Positions 23,842 to 33,708 of a stretch of 64,000 bases of DNA are shown in pieces. Each line of letters opens with the position of its first letter. Positions within the stretch are counted from its first letter, which is position 1. The notes under the pieces were generated by a model. The model saw nothing but the letters and a program-made list of their open reading frames with translations. It did not search any database and was not told the DNA's origin. Source of the DNA: Ligustrum vulgare. Taxonomy: Eukaryota; Streptophyta; Magnoliopsida; Lamiales; Oleaceae. The DNA lies in the NCBI GenBank assembly GCA_963555705.1, contig OY743179.1, forward strand, positions 21,646,692 through 21,710,691, written 5' to 3'. A program made the position numbers and the translations under genes.

Positions 23842-26800
23842 GTGATGCTTTCAGAGGGCTGCGGTGCTAGACCGCAAAATAAACTTCCACCAAAATTAAA
23901 CGATTCAGGGAGTTTTACTATACCTTGTAAAATTGGAAATTGTCATTTTGATAATGCTTTATGTGATTTAGGAGCAAGTATTAACTTGATGCCATTTTCT
24001 GTTTGCAGGAAACTAGGTTTGGGGGAACCAAAACCAACAACTGTGACTTTACAGCTGGCAGATCGATCAATCACATATCCAAGGGGAATAATTGAAGACA
24101 TTCTGGTAAAGGTGGAGAAATTTATTTTTCCAGTCGATTTTGTTGTGTTGGATATGGAAGAAGACAAGAATGTGCCATTGATACTGGGGAGACCATTCTT
24201 GCGGACTGGGGGTGCGATCATTGATGTGGGAAAAGGACAGCTCAAATTGCAGTTCGACAATGAGGAAATCACATTCGATGTCTATAAAGCGATGAAGTAT
24301 CCTACCCCATCAAGTTCATGCTATCGAGTCGATGTTGTAGATGGGACAGTTCAGGAAGCAGTACGGGAAGTATTTAGCTTGAATAATCCATCTGACCCCT
24401 TGGAAGCAATCATCCTGAATTCAAGCTCCATAAATTCGCTATCAACCGAAGAGCTTGAAGCATGCAGGGAATTTTTGGCTAACCCTCCATACAGACGCAG
24501 AACACGTTTTGAGGAATTGGGGATGAGTTCTACAAAGCCACTTCCATCTATTCAGCAGCCTCTAAAGTTAGAAATCAAGCAGTTACCACCTCACCTTCGT
24601 TATGCATACTTGGGGGAGTCGTCTACCTTACCTGTCATAGTGGCGAGCTCTATTACAGAAGTTGAAGAAGAGAAACTACTTGGAGTTATGCGGGATCACA
24701 AAAGGGCTATTGGGTGGACCATTGCTGACATAAGAGGCATTAGTCCGGCAATTTGCATGCATAAAATACTAATGGAAGACAAATTTAAACCAACGGTGGA
24801 TGGACAAAGGAGGCTGAACCCAAATATGAAAGAGGTGGTTAGAATAGAGGTGATGAAACTGTTGGATGCAGGAATCATTTATCCCATATCAGATAGTGGT
24901 TGGGTCTGCCCAGTTCAGGTTGTGCCCAAGAAGGGGGGAATCACAGTAGTCCAAAATGAAAAGAACGAACTAATCCCCACAAGAACAATTACTGGATGGA
25001 GAGTTTGCATAGACTATCGCAAACTCAACAATGCAACAAGGAAGGATCACTTTCCCCTTCCGTTTATCGATCATATGTTGGAAAGATTAGCAGGCCATTC
25101 ACATTACTGTTTTCTAGATGGATATTCAGGGTATAATCAGATTGCCATCGCGCCCGAAGATCAGGAGAAGACAACATTTACTTGCCCCTATGGTACTTTT
25201 GCCTATCACCGGATGCCATTTAGTTTATGTAATGCTCCAGCCACGTTTCAGCGATGCATGATGGCTATCTTCTCTGATATGGTAGAAAAATTCATTGAAG
25301 TGTTCATGGACAACTTTTCAGTTTTTGGATCTTCATTTGACGAGTGCTTGGAACATTTGAAACTGGTTCTACAAAGATGTGAAGAAATGAATCTGGTACT
25401 CAACTGGGAGAGTGCCACTTTATGGTGAAAGAAGGAATCGTTCTAGGGCACAGGATTTCAGAAAAGGGCATTGAGGTAGACAAAGCAAAAATTCAAGTGA
25501 TTGAGAAGCTACTTCCTCCGACGTCAGTAAAAGGTGTTCGAAGTTTTCTTGGCCATACAGGATTCTACAGGCGTTTCATTAAAGACTTCTCGAAAATCAC
25601 AAAACCTTTGTGTAACTTATTGATGAAAGAGGTGCCATTTATTTTCTCTGAAGAATGTTTGGTAGCTTTCAATACGTTGAAGGAGAGGTCGATATCTGCG
25701 CCGGTAATCATCGCACCTGATTGGGAAATACCATTTGAATTGATGTGCGATGCAAGTGATTATGCAGTAGGAGCAGTTCTGGGACAACAAAGAGGAAGAG
25801 TATTTCACGTGATTTACTATGCTAGTCAGACTCTCAATGATGCACAGCTTAATTACGCCACTACTGAGAAGGAGCTACTTCCTGTTGTCTTTGCATTTGA
25901 TAAATTTCGTTCTTATCTGGTGGGTTCAAAGGTAACAGTTTACACAGACCACTCTGCACTGAAATATCTGTTGAGTAAAAAGGATGCAAAACACCCCAGG
26001 TTGATCAGATGGATATTGCTATTGCAAGAATTTGATTTGGAAAACAAGGATAAAAAGGGATGCGAGAATGTAGTAGCAGATCATCTGTCTCACCTTGAAC
26101 AGGAAAAGGAGCCAGTGTTGGCTGATATTAGTGAAGTCTTCCCAGATGAGCAGTTGTTTGGTGTAGAGGAGGCTCCGTGGTATGCAGACATCGTGAACTA
26201 TCTGGAAAAAACCATCATTCCACTTGGATACTCGAGTCATCAAAAGAAGAAATTCTTTTCTGACTTGAAATATTATTTTTGGGAAGATCCTATTCTTTAT
26301 AAAAGATGCCCGGATCAAATTATTAGGGGGTGTGTGCCAGAAGATGAAGCGGTCAAAATATTGGAGCAATGCCATTCTTTCGCGTATGGTGGTCACTTTG
26401 GAGCTTCTAAAACTGCTGCAAAAGTTCTACAGTTAGGATTCTATTGGCCTACCATATTCAAGGACGCTTACGTTTTGGTAAAAAATTGTGATAGGTGTCA
26501 AAGGACAGGGAACATATCCAGGAGAAATGAAATACCTCTAAACGATGTTCTAGAAGTGGAAATTCTTGACGTTTGGGGAATAGATTTCATGGGTCCATTC
26601 ATCCCTTCCTACTCAAATCAGTATATTCTTGTAGCAGTGGATTATGTTTCTAAATGGGTTGAATCCGTTGCGTTACCTACTAACGATGGTCGCGTGGTGA
26701 TGGATTTTCTAAAGAGAGTCATTTTTGCAAGGTATGGCACTCCACGAGCTATAATCAATGATGGAGGTAAACATTTTTGTAACAAGCAGTTCGAACAACT

Positions 26801-26870
26801 GCTGGTCGAATATGGAGTAAAACACAGGGTTGCCACTCCATACCACCCCCAAACGAGGGGACAAGTGGAA
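23842..26870 (+). pseudogene. Athila-like pol: protease, RT, RNase H, truncated integrase
   Basis: Frame one (23842-25428) has the aspartic protease (ALCDLGASINLMPFSVCRKL, then VPLILGRPFL) and the reverse transcriptase: GWRVCIDYRKLNNATRKDHF, FLDGYSGYNQIAIAPEDQEK, and the active site as FMDNFSVFG, where the family has FMDD. That Asp-to-Asn change alone should abolish polymerisation. A one-base deletion near 25410 shifts the frame at the ...LNWE/CHFMV junction. Frame two (25422-26870) has RNase H ([36 protein letters not shown]) and integrase: zinc finger H..H..CDRCQ, first Asp in [10 protein letters not shown], second in IINDGGKHF, Glu in GQVEV. The coding stops right there, fused to the middle of the LTR. 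Confidence 0.92.
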
Positions 26871-27565
26871 GTCTTAGATATTTATTTCATGTGTTGGTTT
26901 ACTTAATTTCATGACAATTGGTATTTTGAGTAATTGATTCGTTTTAGTTTCATCTATAATTTTGATGCATGAATTATATGATGTTTGTGGTGAATTTCTA
27001 TGATCGAAAGAATGGAATTTCACTAGACTTGAATCAATGGTCATAGGGTTCGATAGGGATAGAAATATACCACTATGCCCTATGTGATCTTTTCATGTTC
27101 TTATTTGATTAATGCTTTCCTAAATATTAGCATTCATCATATAAATATAGGCGGATCGTAATTGGGAAAAGGCTTAATTCTTGTTCGAAAGAGAGTTTTA
27201 GGCATTATAGGAACATTGATCGTCAATAATATACCTTGTCATGGATTATTTGAATCAAAGTGTGAAATATCAATACTAAGATGGATTCTAAATCCTAGCA
27301 CTTCATTCACATATATTTGTTAAAAAAATCTTGAAATTTCCATTTACTTATTTATTTGATCAATAATTTTAGATTTCTTTGGTATTTTAGTCTAATCATT
27401 TAGGACCCATTATAAATCACTGCAAATTCATTTGTTTCGGTTAATGTTAATAATTTAAGAAAATAGATTTACTCAATCCCTGTGGGAACGATATTCGGAC
27501 TCAAATCCATTGTATTACTTGTTCGATACCATACACTTGTGGTAAGAGTGAAAATTAGTCGATCA
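26868..27565 (+). repeat. Truncated 3' LTR of element I
   Basis: Matches 21261-21958 base for base in length (698 bp). The junction with integrase lies in GAAGTCTTAGATATTT, shared by the LTR; the integrase GTGGAAGT supplies the left of the overlap. The first 777 bp of the LTR, the polypurine tract and everything after the integrase catalytic core are deleted. Confidence 0.92.
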
Positions 27566-27570
27566 ATAAG

Positions 27571-29140
27571 TGAGAAGCACATTTATTTTGATATTAAATT
27601 GATATTTTAATTGAAAATTTGAGCGAAATTCTACTTATAAATTGTGTTTATCTTGTACAATTATGTACAACTTCAATTGGAAAGAAAATGGACAAGATTG
27701 AAGAGAAGTTGAGCTAAAAGAAAAGCAAATTTGATGTTCAGGGACCTAATTGAAAGAAATTAAAAGCTTTGGGACTCAATTGATACATCTCAAAAGTTAG
27801 ACGACCCACTGTGCAAATATTTCAGTGACAAAACGTCAAAATGAAAGAGAATATGCCAAAAGGGAGTGAAAAGAGACCAAAAGAATACAAAAACGTGAAG
27901 TTGGGGACCAAAGTGCACAAGTGGCAAAAGTTGAGGACTTGGGCTACAAAATCAAAGTTGAGGGACTTGGCAGCAGTTTAAAATCTGTTTTCTTTTTTTT
28001 TTTCCACATAATTCTGGTGCTGGCACGTGAATTGAGAGTAAAAACAAGTGTTTGAGACTATTATGCTCAACTTCCAAACTTCATGGATCAAGGGTACAAT
28101 TTTCCATATTTTTACTTTTGAAAGCCCATTTTGTACTTAAACCTGTGACGTCTTCTTCACTTTTCTTCCGCTGTCCGAGTCTGATCTTCTCCTCTTCCTT
28201 TCTTTTTTCGTTTCTTTTTATTTTATTTTGTTTTCCTTTTCAACTACTTGATAATTTTTTGGGAACTAATCAAAAGCACAAGGAGAATACATCTATAGTG
28301 GAGAAATATTTAGGGAAATCATAGCCAAACTTCAAAAAGGGTTTTATCTATAACTTTGTGTTTTCTCAATTGTTATTCCGTAGTTGTAATATATTGTTAT
28401 AAATATTCTCCTTTATATTATTTATATAACATGGACTAATTTATTTGTTGGGATTTATGGTACTAGTTTAACCTAACTTGGATTAGTTTCAATATTTGCC
28501 ATTTGATGATTAAATACTTAATTTCATGTGTATTTGTTATTGAAATTATTCCATGTGTTTGATTGATCACCAAATATGTGATTTGTGGAGTGTATGGTGA
28601 TCGAAAGATATTGTGCATTTTAGACCAAATAACAAATTCCCTAGGTATTAATTTAGGAGATAGAGATATACTCCTATTCCTAGGTGATCCATTGAGCTAT
28701 TTTCGCAAAGAGTTAATGAAATTGATTGGGTTTTAATCGATATAGAGATATAGTAGATTAAACTAATTGATTAGGGTTAATTTCACTCGAGAGATGTAAT
28801 TATCTAAACTTGAAAAATTGGGTCTAACATTGTAAATGTGTAATTTGTTAATTTGCATGTTGAGAAATTAATTAGATGACGGTTAAATGAAACCATGAAT
28901 CCTAACCACGTTTTCCTCCAAGATTTTCAAGTATTTTTATATTTCCCTCTTTAGTAGACTTTTAGTTATTTTCCAAAACCAACTTTTAATTGTCTGTTTA
29001 ATTTATTAAAATTAAATTAATTAGAGTGTAATTGAGTATACATTCATCGTGGGATCAACAATTCGGACTCAAAAACTCCACTTTATTACTTGTACGCAGG
29101 TACGCGACTCGTGTGCTTGCGGTATACACTTTTAGCAATA
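27571..29140 (+). repeat. 5' LTR of element II (remainder)
   Basis: Aligns with 32134-33703. Its first seven bases (TGATAAG) are at 20477-20483, on the other side of element I. It ends TTTAGCAATA, where the 3' LTR ends TTTAGCGAACA. Over the first ~270 aligned bases I count about 17 differences, more than between the element I LTRs, which fits the nesting order. Confidence 0.88.
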
Positions 29141-29142
29141 AG

Positions 29143-29165
29143 TTTTTGACGCCTTTATCGGGGAA
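29143..29165 (+). promoter_or_regulatory. Primer-binding site of element II, decayed
   Basis: TTTTTGACGCCTTTATCGGG corresponds to the tRNA-Asp-type primer site of element I (TTTGGCGCCGTTGCCGAGG) with several C-to-T or G-to-A changes. Confidence 0.7.
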
Positions 29166-29528
29166 TGTTTTTACTTTGATTATTACTTTAGTTAATTTTA
29201 GTTTTAACAATTTATAATTATTTTTATTTTATGTTTTATTTTGTTACCTTTGGTTAACCGCCACAATTCCAATCTCTCTTGTGTTTGATTTTCTTTCTAC
29301 GCATATTTGATTCCAACATTGACAAAATATAAAAGGAATTGCAATGAACAATCTCAACATGGGTGATGAATACATGCTTAGAGAATATTCGAGTTGTGTA
29401 ATTTGTTACAAGATGCATTGTAATGGACAATGTATTTGGGCAATAAATTGCATTCGTCGAAACTTATTGGGTTTAGAGAATACTTGAAATGCCAAAAACA
29501 AGCAATTGAGACATCCGATGTAAGTTAA

Positions 29529-30086
29529 ATGCTCTTGGGAGATTGTGTACCAGATGATTGGGATGATGACATCACTCTTGTGGGAGATGGTTCTTCATTA
29601 TTGAATGAGAAGGTACTTGCCAAGTTGGATGAGGATGATATGCCTATGGGAGATTACATGTATTGGGAAGGATTTCGAATGTGGGGGTATAATCCACTCT
29701 TGGGGATTCATAGGAGAAACTTGTCATTACCCATAGATTCAAATTTTGGATCGATCATTCAATCAGAGAAGGCAGCAACCAATGGAGATGAGCTTGAAGA
29801 GAATGACAATTTAATTACACAAGAGTCACATGGAGAAGTGACAATTAATGAGGAAGAGATCAAATCAAATTTTCTCAACTTCATTGATTGTCCAATAATT
29901 GATTTTGTGATTAAGCTATTTGAGGAGGTGCAATTCTACATAGTTGAGTTCAAATTGGATGGAAGAGGCAAGTCCCATGACATTGGGAGTGGAAAAGTGC
30001 AAGTGTTTCGAACAAATGAAGAGTGGAGCAAAGTCAAAATAAGCAAAATGGGTAAGACATCAAAAGCTATGTTTAGAGTGTCATGA
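29529..30086 (+). CDS. Hypothetical ORF in element II
   Basis: An open frame of up to 185 codons in a non-autonomous gypsy element. The frame reads acidic, with WDDDITLVGDG, LDEDDMPMGDYMYWEGFRMW and a run of Glu/Asp/Asn around EENDNLITQE. It ends with a basic SKVKISKMGKTSKAM. I do not recognise a domain, membrane segment or signal peptide. It is followed at 30130 by ATGGGAGGTAACCCAT, a palindromic string that recurs near gene ends of Athila-type elements. It may be a relic of a third open frame. Whether it is translated is unknown. Confidence 0.4.
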   Translation: MLLGDCVPDDWDDDITLVGDGSSLLNEKVLAKLDEDDMPMGDYMYWEGFRMWGYNPLLGIHRRNLSLPIDSNFGSIIQSEKAATNGDELEENDNLITQESHGEVTINEEEIKSNFLNFIDCPIIDFVIKLFEEVQFYIVEFKLDGRGKSHDIGSGKVQVFRTNEEWSKVKISKMGKTSKAMFRVS

Positions 30087-32126
30087 AGTGCTTATGCGGA
30101 GAGTTGAGCTAATGACTTTAAAATAAGCGCTTAATGGGAGGTAACCCATTATCTATCATTTACTTGTTTTATGTCTATTTAATTTTTGCATTTTTTTTAC
30201 TTTCTTGCAAATAAGTTGGTTAGACCCAAGTCTTTATCTTCCACATTTGTTTTCCTCAAGTTGGGCAGTGTGAAATAGCTCCAATACATTCTCATTTAAT
30301 TCTAGCATATACTCATATCAAACTTTCAAAGTCAAAATTTGCTTAACACTCATTTTTAAATCATATGATTTATGATCAAATGTAATTTAATGTTGAAGTG
30401 GATGGGCAAATTATATTGGATTTATGAGTTAGAATTGAGATGTTGAATGTGATATAAATTTTTGGGTCATTCACCACTTAATATCTACTCTTTTCTTGTG
30501 TTTTAATAGGATGCTCACAAGGTGTTCGGTGAAATGCCTCATTGGAGGATTTTTTTGTTCAATCAATTGGAGGCTTCAACACAAGTTTGGGGTGGATTGT
30601 TGGTGTTTTCTATGAGATTTTCATATGTCCAATACTACTTATGATTGCCACACCACTTCTTGGGATGTCTAGTAACTTCTTTCCTCTTACTTTGATTTTA
30701 TTTTACACATTGAGGACAATGTGCATTTCAAGTTTAGGGTGATTTTTTATTGTGTATTGACATGTTAGATAGCCTTACCGGCTAGGTTTACTTGATGTTT
30801 CAAATTGTTATTGATTCATGATTTATGACCAATATGCTACTTGTGTCTATTTTTTCAAAATGCTTATCCATGCAAGATCATGTTTACATTGAGCACAATA
30901 GTCATGATCAATTGTTGGTGAAGTTTGGGAATTGTTGAAGGGTGAAGAGGTTAATGGATTAGAATTGTGAGCTTGTATTTTAATTTTTATCAGCCTATCC
31001 AAATTTTTCTAATGCTCTAAATCTCTTGATCCTATTGTGAGATAAGTTTGGGGTGTTCGACCCGGTGAAGGAGATGGTCTAGACGTGCGGTGATTCCATG
31101 AATGTTGAAAATAAAATATTTGTGTGCAGTGTCTTTTGCCAAGTATAAGCTAGACAATGACCATATGTTAGAGATCTAAGTCCATTTTAATTATTGCATT
31201 GCCCTATCTCGAATCCTTTTTAGCACGAGTGATTAAGCACGTAGGAGTATATTGAAACTTGGTGCCTTAAGTTTGAAACTTGAGAGTCATCGGCCTAAAC
31301 CTCGCTACATGAATCAATTAGAAAGCTTAATGAGTAAGGTACACACACATACTCATATATATATATAAAAAAAAATCATCATCGTCATTGCATTTACTTA
31401 ATAAGTCTACCTCAGTTCGTAGCCTTTTTTACTTGAGTTATTAAGTCAGTAGGGATATTTCAAAACCTGGTACCCTTTGATCTTAAAACAATCGAGGAGT
31501 TGCTGACCTAAAGCTTGCTACATGGGTCAGTTAGAAAGCTTAAGAAAGTGGGGAAGTCACTAACAATCATCACATTAGTATATAGTAATCATGCATTTGT
31601 ATAATTGCATAAGGGCTTAGATTAAAAGTGGGTTTAAATTGCTTAGTATAAGTTTGAATGTCGAAGCACTCATTTAGTGGAGAATCGGGACATTTCTAGA
31701 TTGTCGAAATTACTAGTAAAACATAACTAAATTAGAGTGGAAAAAGAAATCAGTGATTTGATAGTACCCTCTAGAATTGCATTTAGGGAAAGAAAAAAAT
31801 ATTTATTGGGGGATGAATATCATGAGTGAGAAAGGAAAGAATTGACCACTAATGGAGGGTTAGTTTTGAATTGAAACCTTTTTACTCATCAATATTCTCG
31901 AATCTGATTGATAATTGAAAGTGGCTATGCACACGCACGCCAATAGGATAAGCTTAACTTCTTTTTGGTAGCATTATTTGGATGCATATTTTTTAATTGA
32001 TTATACAATTTTACACTCATTAGTAATTTGCAAGTTATCTAACATTGTTGATCTATATTCCATGTTACCTCATTGCACTAGTAGATAATTTTGCTCGAGA
32101 AGAGCAAAAGCTCAAGTTTGGAGGTG
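30087..32126 (+). other. Non-coding interior of element II
   Basis: The stretch includes ACATTGAGGACAATGTGCAT (30709-30728), a sequence I associate with Athila/Tat non-coding regions, and two diverged direct repeats at about 31191-31355 and 31387-31560, both containing TTAGAAAGCTTAA and a CTACATG..TCA block. The likely polypurine tract is GTTTGGAGGTG just before the 3' LTR. No gag-pol frame is present. Confidence 0.6.
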
Positions 32127-33703
32127 TGATAAGTGTGCTTTGCACACTTATTTTGATATTAAATTGATATTTTAATTGACAAATTGAGCGAAATTCTACT
32201 TATAAATTGTGTTTATCTTGGACAATTAGGTACAACCTCAATTCAAAAGAAAATGGACAAGATTGAAGAGAAATTGGGCTAAAAGAAAAACAAATTTGAT
32301 GTTCATGGACCTAATTGAAAGAAATCAAAAGTTTGAGGACTCAATTGATACATCTCAAAAAGTTAGATGACCCACTGTGCAAATATTTCAGTGACAAAAC
32401 CCCCCAAAATGAAAGAGAATATGCCAAAAGGGAGTGAAAAGAGACCAAAAGAATACAAAGACGTAAAGTTGGGGACCAAAGTGCACAAGTGGCAAATGTT
32501 GAGGACTTGGGCTGCAAAATCAAAGTTGAAGGACTTGGTAGCAGTTTAAAATTTGTTTTTTTTCACATAATTCTGGTGTGGCACGTGAATTGAGAGTAAA
32601 AACAAGTGTTTGAGACCATTTTGCTCAACTTCCAAACTTCATGGACCAAGGATACACTTTTCCTTACTTTTACTTTTGAAAGCCCATTTTGGACTTATAC
32701 GTGGGACGTTTGCTTCATTTTTCCTCCATTGTCCGAGTCTGGTCTTCTCCTCTTCCTTTCTTTTTTCGTTTCTTTTTATTTTCTTTTTATTTTATTTTGT
32801 TTTCCTTTTCAACTACTTGATAATTTTTAGGGAACTAATCAAGAGCATAAGGAGAATACATTTATAGTGGAGAAATATTTAGGGAAATCATAGCCAAGTT
32901 TCAAAAAGGGTTTTATCTATAACTTTGTATTTTCTCAATTGTTTTGTCATATTTGTAATGTATTGTTATAAATATTCTAAATATTCGCATTTGTATTATT
33001 TATATAGCATGGTCTAATTTATTTGCTGGGATTTATGGTACTAGTTTAACCTAACTTGGATTAATTTCAATATTTGCTATTTGATAATTAAATACTTAAT
33101 TTCATGTGTATTTGTTATTGAAATTATTCCATGTTTTTGATTGATCACCAAATATGTGATTTGTGAGGTGCATGATGATCGAGAGATATTGTGACCAAAT
33201 AACAAATGCCCTAAGTATTAATTTAGGAGATAGAAATATAATCATATCCCTAGGTGATCCATTGAGCTATTTTTACAAAGAGTTAATGCAATTAATTGGA
33301 TTTTAATAGACATAGAGATATCATAGGTTAAACCAATTGATTAGGGTTAATTTCACTCGAGATAGGTAATTAGCTAAACTTGAAAAATCAGGCCTAACAT
33401 TGTAAATGAGTAATTTATTAATTTACATGTTGAGAAATTAATTAGGCAACGGTTAAAAGAAATCATGAATCACAACCACGTTTTCCTCCAAGATTTTCAA
33501 GTATTTTTATATTTCCCTCTTTAGTAGACTTTTAGTTATTTTCCAAAACTAACTTTTAATTGTGTGTTTGATTTGTTAAGATTAAATTAACTAGAGTGTA
33601 ATTGAGTATACATTCCTCGTGGGATCGACAATTAGGACTCAAAAAGTCCACTTTATTACTTGTACGCGACCCGTGCACTTTTGGTACACACTTTTAGCGA
33701 ACA
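32127..33703 (+). repeat. 3' LTR of element II
   Basis: 1,577 bp from TGATAAGTGTGC to TTAGCGAACA. It opens with the stem-loop AAGTGTGCTTTGCACACTT. The total equals the reconstructed 5' LTR length. Confidence 0.9.
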
Positions 33704-33708
33704 ACTGG

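Larger units (their letters stand above)
20484..27565 (+). mobile_element. Athila-like Ty3/gypsy retrotransposon (element I)
   Basis: A 7,082-bp element flanked by perfect ATAAG duplications (20479-20483, 27566-27570). It has a full 5' LTR (20484-21958), a primer site TTTGGCGCCGTTGCCGAGG, gag and pol with stops and frameshifts, and a 3' LTR missing its first ~780 bp. The LTR parts that remain (21261-21958 and 26868-27565) are both 698 bp. By my eye count they differ at about 26 sites, or close to 4 percent. Gag and protease style and the tRNA-Asp-like primer site point to the Athila branch. Confidence 0.9.
20477..33703 (+). mobile_element. Non-autonomous gypsy element (element II) with nested Athila-like copy
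   Basis: The element starts TGATAAG at 20477, ends CGAACA at 33703, and is flanked by perfect ACTGG duplications. Seven bases after its start it is interrupted by element I (20484-27565, TSD ATAAG). Without that insertion its LTRs are 20477-20483 plus 27571-29140, and 32127-33703, both 1,577 bp. The interior (29141-32126) has no gag-pol, so it must have depended on another element's enzymes, as LARD-type elements do. Confidence 0.88.

Noticed and set aside
28052..28324. Hydrophobic open frame in the 5' LTR of element II (also at 32606-32867)
   Set aside because: Both lie in the same LTR position and are driven by a pyrimidine-rich tract; no sign of translation.
30542..30742. Small membrane-protein-like frame in element II
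   Set aside because: The hydrophobicity comes from T-rich non-coding DNA next to the ACATTGAGGACAATG motif; no supporting start context or homology.
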